A program made the position numbers and the translations under genes. A stretch of 64,000 nt of DNA from Saccharibacillus endophyticus (GTDB lineage: Bacteria > Bacillota > Bacilli > Paenibacillales > Paenibacillaceae): positions 682,001 to 746,000 of the forward strand of contig NZ_JAAZWE010000003.1 of the NCBI RefSeq assembly GCF_013185185.1, in the 5' to 3' direction. How positions within the stretch are numbered: the first letter of the stretch is position 1; each line of letters opens with the position of its first letter. Below the pieces are notes generated by a model. It ran no database searches, was not told the DNA's origin, and saw nothing but the letters and a program-made list of their open reading frames with translations. Of the stretch, positions 26,139-33,543 are shown piece by piece.

Positions 26139-26570
26139 ATGAGCCAAAATCCGGACGCATGGAAGGACGCGAAACTTCGCTGGACATGGGAAATTCCATC
26201 AGCATTCGATTTGCATGAGCTTTACGAAGTATTGGAATGGAATGACTTTTTGCGCTTGGAACCGGAGAAACTTCGTCTGGCGATGGAGGGAAGCTGGAAA
26301 GTAATCAGCGTATATGCCGATGAACGCCTGATCGCAACCGGAAGACTGGTATCGGACGGCGTGATCAATGCTTATTTATGCGGCGTAGGCGTTCGTTCGG
26401 AACTGCGCGGACAGGGGATCGGAAAAGAGATCATGCATCGTCTAACCGAGGAAGCGCGCAAACAAGGGCTCCATATCCAGCTTTTTTGTTCCGAAGAACA
26501 TCGGGCTTACTACGGGGGACTTGGTTTTGAAGAATTTGCCTTTGGATTTAAAAAGGATGGACGGTTTTAA
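26139..26570 (+). CDS. GNAT-family N-acetyltransferase
   Basis: The 143-residue single-domain acetyltransferase shows motif A, CGVGVRSELRGQGIGKEIM (about 84-102), with the acetyl-CoA-binding R/Q-x-x-G-x-G loop, and a C-terminal YYGGLGFEEF motif B. Such proteins transfer an acetyl group from acetyl-CoA to amines or other acceptors; the substrate is unknown. The ATG at 26139 has AAGGAG nine bases upstream and is preferred to GTG 26118. The gene stands alone between two inverted copies of a long repeat. Confidence 0.9.
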   Translation: MSQNPDAWKDAKLRWTWEIPSAFDLHELYEVLEWNDFLRLEPEKLRLAMEGSWKVISVYADERLIATGRLVSDGVINAYLCGVGVRSELRGQGIGKEIMHRLTEEARKQGLHIQLFCSEEHRAYYGGLGFEEFAFGFKKDGRF

Positions 26571-26602
26571 GTGTTGGAGCACTACTTTTTAAGCAAGAAG
26601 AA

Positions 26603-26848
26603 TTCAACGTGTCGAGAAAGTCTAACGTAACTGGAAGCCAGAGAGCGGAGAAAGAAATTCAGTGAAATACAGGATTTCGAAGAAAACCTGCGGTAACATT
26701 CAGCATCATGTTGACGCCTTTGAACTCGGAAAATTCCTTTATTCAAATCCGATTCAAATTTCCGAGTGAGACAGCGTCTTGTGCAGCATTTCGAAGAAAT
26801 GCACTTCGGAAGCCTATGCTGGCAATTTCTCTCGCAGTCTTCCCGCTT
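26603..26848 (-). repeat. Dispersed palindromic element, copy 3 (inverted relative to copy 2)
   Basis: It fills most of the 372-base gap between the convergent GNAT and asparaginase genes. It begins with the inverse of the last 27 bases of copy 2. The central stem ACTCGGAAAATT (26724-26735) with AAATTTCCGAGT (26756-26767) again differs in sequence while pairing is kept. Middle arms GACGCC (26713-26718) and GCGTC; side hairpins match copy 1 (GGTTTTC type) and copy 2 (GCATTTC type), so it is the most complete copy. Confidence 0.8.
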
Positions 26849-26871
26849 ACACCTGACCTTATCGACTCGTC

Positions 26872-26921
26872 AAAAAGAGCCGCTCTCAAGCCGGATATGG
26901 CGTTAAGGCAGCTCTTTTTTT
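26872..26921 (-). terminator. Terminator of the asparaginase gene
   Basis: AAAAAGAGC (26872-26880) pairs with GCTCTTTTT (26911-26919) and the stem continues GC/GC inside one mismatch; T runs on both strands. It lies 21 bases after the asparaginase stop and may also catch GNAT read-through. Confidence 0.7.
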
Positions 26922-26942
26922 GAAATTTGGATCGTTTTACGC

Positions 26943-28127
26943 TTACTTCTCCGGAACGCTGACCTGAGCGGCGCCGTAAGTCTCGAACCATCCTTTGACC
27001 GTATCGAAGTCATTCGAGAAGGACAGCGACAGCAGCAGCATAAGGCGGGCATGCACCGCGTTCAAGTTATCTCCGGCAATGATATTGTCGCCGCTCGAAT
27101 AGTTGCTGCCCGAGCCGGTGCGCGTTGTCGTGACGAAGATCGTATCATGATCGGCGATTGCGGCTGTACGTTCCGCGCTCATTGCGCGCGAGATACCGCC
27201 GGCTCCGGTCCCTGCCGTGACAATGCCGTCCGCGCCGTTTGCGACAAAGGACGAAATGGCTCCGGCTCCCGCATCTTGGTAGGAGTAGGCGATTTCAACC
27301 TTGGCCAAGTTGGATTTGTTCAGCTTCGAGAGATCGAAAGGCGTGTTCCAATCGGCAGTGCTCAATAAAGCACGTGCAGGCGCCCGATAAATGCGAACTC
27401 CGGCTTCATCGATGTAACCGAGTGCGCCGAGTTCCGGAGTGATGAAGGTGTCCGTGCGGTAGGAGTTGGATTTCGTGACTTCTCGCGCAGCATGGAATTC
27501 GTCGTTAAGCATCAGCACGGTGCCGAAGTATTTCGTTTTGCCGCTTGCCGCCAATTTGATCGCGTTATACAGATTGGCTTGAGCGTCGCTGCCGATCACC
27601 GTCCAAGGACGCATCGAACCCGTAACGATGACCGGCTTCGAACTGCGCACCGTCAGATCGAGGAAGTAAGCGATCTCTTCCATCGTATCCGTTCCGCTGG
27701 TTACCACGACGGCATCCTGCGTTTTGAGAGCTTGGTCCACGCGAAGGGAGAGATCGTACAGGTCGGCGATGCTGTAGGCGCTGGAGCCTGAATTGCCGAA
27801 TTGGTATGTACTGACCTGTGCGATCTTGTCCTTGTCGGGAAGCTCTGCAACCATGTCGGCGATCAGCAAAGTGCCGGCGCGATAATTACCGAAGCTCGTT
27901 GCGTCAGCAGATTGACCTGCAATAGTGCCGCCCGTAGCAATAACTTCGACCTTAGGGAGTGCGCTTACGACTGTGCTTGTTCCTGCTGCGGCCGGTGTGC
28001 TGGCAACAACAGTTCCTGTAACTTCCGCTGCGTAAGCACCCGGAATCCGCACGACTGGAGCCGCCGCGGCAGCGGTAACGCCAAGGGCAAGCACGGTTTT
28101 CAGAACCTTCATAGACATCGTGGACAT
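26943..28127 (-). CDS. Type II (exported) L-asparaginase
   Basis: The 394-residue enzyme hydrolyses asparagine (often glutamine too) to aspartate and ammonia outside the membrane. A signal peptide (VLKTVLALGVTAAAAAPVV, about 8-27) precedes a Thr/Ala-rich spacer. Active-site motifs: ATGGTIAG (about 72-79, first catalytic Thr) and TSGTDTMEE (about 149-157, second Thr plus Asp), with a lysine in the AREVTKSNS segment. In the second motif Ser stands where many enzymes have His. The start has AAGGAGG. It is monocistronic with its own terminator and an AT-rich leader. Confidence 0.93.
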   Translation of the reverse strand: MSTMSMKVLKTVLALGVTAAAAAPVVRIPGAYAAEVTGTVVASTPAAAGTSTVVSALPKVEVIATGGTIAGQSADATSFGNYRAGTLLIADMVAELPDKDKIAQVSTYQFGNSGSSAYSIADLYDLSLRVDQALKTQDAVVVTSGTDTMEEIAYFLDLTVRSSKPVIVTGSMRPWTVIGSDAQANLYNAIKLAASGKTKYFGTVLMLNDEFHAAREVTKSNSYRTDTFITPELGALGYIDEAGVRIYRAPARALLSTADWNTPFDLSKLNKSNLAKVEIAYSYQDAGAGAISSFVANGADGIVTAGTGAGGISRAMSAERTAAIADHDTIFVTTTRTGSGSNYSSGDNIIAGDNLNAVHARLMLLLSLSFSNDFDTVKGWFETYGAAQVSVPEK

Positions 28128-28492
28128 AAAATTCCTCCTTAAAATGATTTGGGAAGGAACTTTAAATGACATAGCTTGCTTCCCGATGTCTATAAATATA
28201 AATTCATGTTAATAAAATTAACAAATATCATAAATGATCAATAAAGCGTTTTATTCGATATTATAATACGTATTTCGCCTTTTTTCTTCATTTAATGAAT
28301 ATATTTAATCAATATTTTAAACATGTAAAAAAGCTCAAGAAGCTTTTTATGTGAATAAATATTACTTGATAAAAAACCAAGCCGCAATGATTCCTCCGGC
28401 ATTTCTACAGAAAAGAATCATAAAATAAAGACTAAGAATAAATATTTAAAAATTAGAATAAATATTCACAGGAAACCTAATCAAGCACGCTT
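28128..28492. other. AT-rich gap upstream of the asparaginase gene
   Basis: The 365 bases are strikingly A+T-rich compared with the surroundings. They contain a perfect inverted repeat GTTAATAAAATTAAC (28208-28222) close to the asparaginase start, and a hairpin AAAAAGCT/AGCTTTTT with flanking ACAT/ATGT (28321-28352) that could terminate transcription in either direction. The asparaginase promoter must lie here, but several TATAAT-like hexamers compete. No open frame is convincing. Confidence 0.5.
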
Positions 28493-29434
28493 TTAGGAAA
28501 AAGGCATTTCCCAGCATTCTACGTCAAACTTCATTCCATAATACGAAATGCTCGGTCGGTCGCGCATACGGAAACCGTGACGGGTGAGCAGTCTTTGAAG
28601 CCGAACTTGATCTCTTACAGCCCAAAGGATCAATTTTTGGCAGCCGTTCTGCCGAGCGAATCGGATGGCTTCACCCAGAAGGCTTCCGCCGATCCCGAGC
28701 CCGCGGCGTTTGGATTCGACCATGAACAGCTTAATATGCATGCGCTTTTCGTCCAAAGGTTCGACGACGATCGATCCGGCGCTTTCGCCGTTCATCTCGG
28801 CAATCCAACAACGGGCTCTCGTCGTGCTTGCCGGATCGAAAAGCTTTTGGTTGGTATCGATTATCACTTCATGAAATTCGTCCGCATGCCCGAAAGTTTG
28901 CTCGAACAATGTTTCGTAGGTCTTTGTTAACCGCTCGGCATCAGAAGGTTCGGCTTCGCGCAGAAAATAGCGGCTGTCCGGAACATAGGCCGCGCGGGAA
29001 TCATTGATTTCTTCAATCGTGCGTATGGCTTCCATCAGACGTGCCTGATCGGATTCGGACAAGCCAGCGAGATACTCGGCAACGTCATCGTCTACTCTGC
29101 GATTGAGCAGCTGGGCAATTCGTTTTCCGTCTTCGGTAAGTTTCAGGAACCGTCGTCTGCCGTCGCGTTCGCTGCGAGGGCGTTCGATCACGTTTCCGGA
29201 TTCCAGCCTGCCCAGCAATCGACTCAGGTATCCCGGATCAAGTCCCAAATTCCGGCTTAAATCAGTAGCGGTCAATCTGGGTTGACGAGAAATTTCAAGA
29301 ATGACTCTTGATTCAGTCAATGAGTATGAACTATGCAAAAGGCGCTCGCGCAGTACGCCGGCCTGCATGGTGTCGCTGTAATTGAAGGCGCGAAGGGTTC
29401 TGATTCTCTGTTTCCAGAGCAAGGGATCAGGCAT
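28493..29434 (-). CDS. MarR-type regulator fused to a GNAT acetyltransferase
   Basis: The 313-residue protein combines a winged-helix MarR domain (residues 25-140: SLTESRVILEISRQPRLTATDLSRNL and a GYLSRLLGRLESGNVIERPRSERDGRR wing) with a GNAT domain (about 155-305) showing VESKRRGLGIGGSLLGEAI and a C-terminal RHGFRMRDRP segment. Such fusions are known across bacteria; their acetyl acceptor is generally unknown. AAGGAAGT lies before the ATG at 29434, preferred to 29458. It could sense a small molecule through the acetyltransferase part; that is inference. It is transcribed towards the asparaginase gene. Confidence 0.9.
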   Translation of the reverse strand: MPDPLLWKQRIRTLRAFNYSDTMQAGVLRERLLHSSYSLTESRVILEISRQPRLTATDLSRNLGLDPGYLSRLLGRLESGNVIERPRSERDGRRRFLKLTEDGKRIAQLLNRRVDDDVAEYLAGLSESDQARLMEAIRTIEEINDSRAAYVPDSRYFLREAEPSDAERLTKTYETLFEQTFGHADEFHEVIIDTNQKLFDPASTTRARCWIAEMNGESAGSIVVEPLDEKRMHIKLFMVESKRRGLGIGGSLLGEAIRFARQNGCQKLILWAVRDQVRLQRLLTRHGFRMRDRPSISYYGMKFDVECWEMPFS

Positions 29435-29575
29435 GTATTCACTTCCTTTCCCGGCCATACAAGCAGGCAGCCGTCTATTGAAGTCGGATAAGTTAAACGG
29501 CTTCTTCCGAATTATAACAAGAAAGAGAGCTAGGAATGAACTTTTAGGAAGATCTTGCCTGAAATTTTGCTCCCT

Positions 29576-29613
29576 GTATCAAAGTTTCGGGCAAGCCCGA
29601 CCTGAAATTTTGA
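29576..29613. repeat. Long imperfect hairpin upstream of the sugar transporter
   Basis: GTATCAAAGTTTCGGGC pairs with GCCCGACCTGAAATTTTGATAC (13 of the outer pairs plus GGGC/GCCC, with a small bulge). CCTGAAATTTTG also occurs twice as a direct repeat (near 29557 and 29600). It has no T run, lies in the 294-base gap between the divergent MarR-GNAT and transporter genes, and may be a regulatory or transcript-end structure. Confidence 0.45.
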
Positions 29614-29678
29614 TACCTGACCCCGAAATTTGAAGCCTTACTTCGGTTGTTTTCACAGGCTAAAATAAAATCATGAAA

Positions 29679-29692
29679 TGTAAGCACTTACA
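29679..29692 (+). promoter_or_regulatory. cre-like CcpA site in front of the sugar transporter
   Basis: TGTAAGCACTTACA matches the consensus TGWAANCGNTNWCA at 13 of 14 positions and is itself palindromic. It lies 37 bases before the first permease gene, downstream of an AT-rich TAAAAT hexamer at about 29661, where bound CcpA would block transcription. Carbon-catabolite control of a carbohydrate importer is expected. Confidence 0.6.
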
Positions 29693-29728
29693 AAAAAGGC
29701 CGGCTGCAGGGTCGGAGGGGGCTGGAAG

Positions 29729-30694
29729 ATGGAGAGGAAAATAGAGACAAGCGTCTCGGATTTGCCATCAGAGCGGGACGGTAAAGCACGCAAGTGGTGG
29801 AAAAAGCTGCTCGGACAGCGGCATTTGCAGACGATGGCGCTGCTCGGCGTAGCGTGGATGTTCATTTTCAACTACATCCCGATGTACGGAATTATTATTG
29901 CGTTCAAAGAATACAACATCGTCGACAGTATCGCCAACGCTCCGTGGGTGGGACTGGATCATTTCCGGGAATTTTTGCAAGACGATGAACTGGGCGGCGT
30001 AATCCGCAATACGCTCGGCATCAGTCTGATTAAGCTGGTGATCGGTTTTCCGCTGCCGATTATCTTCGCCTTGTTCCTGAACGAGCTGCGTTCGGTCAGG
30101 TTCAAAAAAACCGTTCAAACTATTTCTTATCTGCCCCACTTCCTGTCATGGGTCATTCTCGGCGGAATTCTGGCAACCTGGCTCGCCGACGTGGGGATTA
30201 TCAATAACATCCTGATGGGGCTGGGGTTAATCACCGAACCGATCTCCTATTTGGCGGAACCGAAATACTTTTGGGGCATCGTGATCACTTCGGATATTTG
30301 GAAAGAGCTTGGCTGGTCGGCGATTATCTATCTGGCCGCCATGGCGAGCGTTTCGCCTGAACAGTACGAAGCCGCGACGATGGACGGAGCCGGACGTTTT
30401 CAAAAAATGTTCTACGTCACGCTCCCGAATATTCGCCCGACGATCGCGATCTTGTTCATTCTTGCGGTCAGCGGCGTGCTAAACTCCAACTTCGATCAGA
30501 TTCTCGTACTGCGCAATTCGCTGAACGAGAGCGCGAGCAACGTGATCGATATTTACGTCTATCAAACCGGGATTCAGCAGGGCCGCTTCTCCTATTCGAC
30601 CGCGGTCGGTTTGCTCAAATCGGTGATTGCCCTGATTCTGCTGCTGATTGCCAACGGCGTTACCAAAAAATTGAACAACACCTCGCTTTTCTAG
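29729..30694 (+). CDS. Carbohydrate ABC transporter permease, LplB type
   Basis: The 321-residue inner-membrane permease has six helices; the first starts at about 37 (ALLGVAWMFIFNYIPMYGIIIAF). The EAA loop that contacts the ATPase reads EQYEAATMDGAGRFQKMFYVTLPNI (about 210-234, family E-A-A-x-x-D-G-A). Members of this CUT1 subgroup import oligosaccharides. GGAGGGGG precedes ATG. The second permease follows after 27 bases. No ATPase gene is present, as is usual where a shared MsmX-like ATPase serves several systems. Confidence 0.93.
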   Translation: MERKIETSVSDLPSERDGKARKWWKKLLGQRHLQTMALLGVAWMFIFNYIPMYGIIIAFKEYNIVDSIANAPWVGLDHFREFLQDDELGGVIRNTLGISLIKLVIGFPLPIIFALFLNELRSVRFKKTVQTISYLPHFLSWVILGGILATWLADVGIINNILMGLGLITEPISYLAEPKYFWGIVITSDIWKELGWSAIIYLAAMASVSPEQYEAATMDGAGRFQKMFYVTLPNIRPTIAILFILAVSGVLNSNFDQILVLRNSLNESASNVIDIYVYQTGIQQGRFSYSTAVGLLKSVIALILLLIANGVTKKLNNTSLF

Positions 30695-30721
30695 GGCGGC
30701 GGAAGGAAGGAGGAACCTGCA

Positions 30722-31609
30722 ATGTGGACATTAAAACGCAAAACGAGAGGCGAGGCGCTGTTCGATTTTCTCAATACGTTCGGGATGGTATTAATCTGTT
30801 TCGTGACGATCTACCCGATCTGGTACGTGTTGGTCAATTCGTTCAACGACGGAACGGACGCCATGAGCGGAGGCATCTACTGGTGGCCGAGGCAGTTCAG
30901 TCTGGACAATTTCGGAGCGGTATTCCGCAGCGAAGGGATCATGATCGCGATGGGCATTACCGTTGCCAAAACGCTCGTCGGTACGGTCGCCCACGTCTTT
31001 TTCACCGCGATGGTCGCGTATGCCTTCTCGCGCAAAGGATTGATCGGCGGCAAGTTTTACATTCTGATGGGCACGGTGACGCTGTTCTTCGGGGGCGGAC
31101 TGATTCCGACGTACCTGCTGATCCGGGATTTGCATCTGCTGGACAATTTCCTGGTGTATATCATCCCCGTGCTGTTCAGTTTTTTCGATCTTATTATCTT
31201 CATGACCTTTTTCCGCGAAATCCCTGAAGGGCTGGAAGAAGCGGCACGGATCGACGGAGCGAACGACTGGTCGATCTTCCTGCGCATCGTGCTTCCCGTT
31301 TCCATGCCCGTACTTGCGACGATTGCTTTGTTTCACGGCGTGTATCAATGGAACGACTACTTTACCGGCATGATCTATATCAACAATACCGATTTGCAGC
31401 CGATTCAGACCTATCTGTACCGCGTCGTGGCGGAGTCGAGTTCGAATCAGATGATGGCGGCCGTTCCGGGAGGCGTTACGCGCTCCGTGACCTCGCAGTC
31501 GATCAAGCTGGCTACGATGGTCGTGACGACGGCGCCGATCGTGTTCGCTTACCCGTTCCTGCAAAAGTATTTCGTCAAAGGCATGATGATCGGCTCGATC
31601 AAAGGCTGA
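30722..31609 (+). CDS. Carbohydrate ABC transporter permease, LplC/YtcP type
   Basis: The 295-residue partner permease has six membrane helices, the EAA loop EGLEEAARIDGANDWSIFLRIVLPV (about 165-189) and the C-terminal PFLQKYFVKGMMIGSIKG typical of this subfamily (ending KG). AAGGAGGAACCTGCA lies before ATG. With the preceding gene it forms the membrane channel. Confidence 0.94.
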   Translation: MWTLKRKTRGEALFDFLNTFGMVLICFVTIYPIWYVLVNSFNDGTDAMSGGIYWWPRQFSLDNFGAVFRSEGIMIAMGITVAKTLVGTVAHVFFTAMVAYAFSRKGLIGGKFYILMGTVTLFFGGGLIPTYLLIRDLHLLDNFLVYIIPVLFSFFDLIIFMTFFREIPEGLEEAARIDGANDWSIFLRIVLPVSMPVLATIALFHGVYQWNDYFTGMIYINNTDLQPIQTYLYRVVAESSSNQMMAAVPGGVTRSVTSQSIKLATMVVTTAPIVFAYPFLQKYFVKGMMIGSIKG

Positions 31610-31696
31610 TTCCTCGAACGGTTTTACGCTTCATGTTTTCATATAAGCAATAGTGAGCGACATCGTACATCCATTACACGGAAAAGGGGTACCCAC

Positions 31697-33355
31697 ATGA
31701 GAAAAAGAGGGAAAAAATTCTCCGTCCTCCTGGCCGCGATGCTGATGGTTTTCAGCACGGCGTGTTCGTCAGGCGGACAAAGCAAAGAAGCGGCAACGGA
31801 AAAAGAACAAGCGGCGCAGGCGGCGGTCGATCCGAGCAAGCCTTCCTGGCAAAACGACACGTCGCCGATCACGTTCGATTGGTACATCAACTTCGCTTGG
31901 TATACCGGCACGGATTGGGGCAAAGATCTGACCAGCCAATACGTGACCAAAAAGACCGGCGTCGATCTCAATTTTATCGTCCCGGCAGGCAACGAAGCGG
32001 AAAAAATGAACACCATGATCGCCTCCGGCAAACTGCCCGACTTCGTGACGATCGCTTGGAGCGACGACGCGGTAAAAAAAATGATCGAAGGCAAATTGGT
32101 GCTGTCGCTCAACGAGTTGGCCGAACAGTACGATCCGTACTTCATCTCCAACGTCGCCGATCCGGCCAAGTTGTCGTGGTACACGCAGGAAGACGGCAAC
32201 GTATACGGATATCCGAACGCGTCCTCTTCTCCGGCAGATTTTGAAAAATACGGCAAAGAGTATGTCTCGAACCAAGTGTTCGTCGTTCGCAAAGACATGT
32301 ACGAAGCACTCGGTTCGCCCGACATGAGCACGCCGGAAGGATTCCTGGCGGCGCTGCAAGCGGCCAAAGAAAAGTATCCCGACGTGAACGGACAGCCGCT
32401 GATTCCGATCGGTCTGCACGAATTCACCGACAACGGCAACTATTCGCTGGAAGGCTATCTGCAAAATTTCCTGGCGATTCCGCAGGAAAAAGACGGCAAA
32501 CTGTACGACCGCCCGACCGATCCGGAATATATCAAATGGCTGAAAACGTTCCGTCAAGCCAATGAAAACGGTCTGCTGGCCAAAGACATCTTTATCGACA
32601 AACGCGCGCAAATGGAAGAAAAGATCGCCCAAGGCCGTTATTTCGCCATGATGTATCAACGCAGCGACTTCAGCAGCCAGCAAAACGCTCTGTTCGCCAA
32701 CGATCCGAACTCCGTCTATATCGCGGTGGACGGTCCCGCGAACGCGGCGAAAGACCAACCGAACCTGTCCGGACCGGGCATCTCGGGTTGGACGCTGACG
32801 CTCATTTCCAAAGACGTCAAAGACAAGGCGCGCGCGATCGGCTTCCTCGAATATCTGACGAGCGAAGAAGGCCAGCGCGATCTGTATATGGGCGAAGAAG
32901 GGGTGACCTACGACATGGAAGGCGACAAGCCCGTCTTCAAGCCTGAAGTGCTGGACATGCTCAACACCGACCGTGCGGCGTTCGATACGAAGTACGGCGC
33001 TTCCCACAAATATTGGATGATGATGGATACGAACATTACCGATCAATGGGCGCCTGCCCCGGTCGATCCGTTCAAGCAAATGATGGACTGGACGCGCGGC
33101 AAAACGGTCAGCGCTTCCGAGTTCGATCAGATCAACCCGACCGGCAACTCGAAGGAAGGCATCGCGAATACGAAGCTCGGACAGCTATGGGGCAAAACGC
33201 TTCCGAAGCTGCTGCTGGCCTCCACGGAAGCCGAGTTCGACCAGATCTGGAACGATTACCAACAAAAACGCGAATCGACGGGTCTGGCCGAAGTACAAGC
33301 GTATCAACAAACGGAATACGAGAAAAACCTGGAGAAGTTGGGCGGAGCGAAATAA
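31697..33355 (+). CDS. Extracellular sugar-binding lipoprotein, LplA type
   Basis: The 552-residue product begins with a lipoprotein signal (basic start, hydrophobic core LAAMLMVFS, lipobox STAC with the lipidated Cys at about residue 23) followed by a Ser/Gly/Glu linker. The mature domain is a long CUT1-type solute-binding protein with WYINFAWYTGTDWG near 58 and conserved aromatic residues, and ends KNLEKLGGAK. It captures the oligosaccharide for the two permeases upstream. AAAAGGGG precedes ATG. The substrate is not identifiable because no glycosidase gene follows. Confidence 0.93.
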   Translation: MRKRGKKFSVLLAAMLMVFSTACSSGGQSKEAATEKEQAAQAAVDPSKPSWQNDTSPITFDWYINFAWYTGTDWGKDLTSQYVTKKTGVDLNFIVPAGNEAEKMNTMIASGKLPDFVTIAWSDDAVKKMIEGKLVLSLNELAEQYDPYFISNVADPAKLSWYTQEDGNVYGYPNASSSPADFEKYGKEYVSNQVFVVRKDMYEALGSPDMSTPEGFLAALQAAKEKYPDVNGQPLIPIGLHEFTDNGNYSLEGYLQNFLAIPQEKDGKLYDRPTDPEYIKWLKTFRQANENGLLAKDIFIDKRAQMEEKIAQGRYFAMMYQRSDFSSQQNALFANDPNSVYIAVDGPANAAKDQPNLSGPGISGWTLTLISKDVKDKARAIGFLEYLTSEEGQRDLYMGEEGVTYDMEGDKPVFKPEVLDMLNTDRAAFDTKYGASHKYWMMMDTNITDQWAPAPVDPFKQMMDWTRGKTVSASEFDQINPTGNSKEGIANTKLGQLWGKTLPKLLLASTEAEFDQIWNDYQQKRESTGLAEVQAYQQTEYEKNLEKLGGAK

Positions 33356-33411
33356 AGCCGACTTCACGGTTACGCATTCCGCTCAACGCGTGCAAATCCT
33401 TATGATCGTCA

Positions 33412-33457
33412 ACAAGTCCCGAGCCCCGGAGCAACCTGCCGGGGCTTGCGGACTTGT
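33412..33457 (+). terminator. Hairpin after the binding-protein gene
   Basis: ACAAGTCC...GCCCCGG pairs with CCGGGGC...GGACTTGT in two stacked stems (7 and 8 pairs with small internal loops). It is followed only by TTGG, so it may act as a 3' stabiliser or a weak terminator before the yesM homologue. Confidence 0.5.
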
Positions 33458-33543
33458 TTGGCGATTTTGGGTCTTGTCATCACGGGGAAGGGCTTTGTAT
33501 GATAGGGAAGCTTCTTTCATGAAAACGGATACAGGGGGAGCCG

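Noticed and set aside
25743-26848. Insertion sequence or composite transposon around the GNAT gene
   Set aside because: Long inverted repeats are real, but there is no transposase and no target-site duplication I could recognise; the repeats also occur elsewhere singly.
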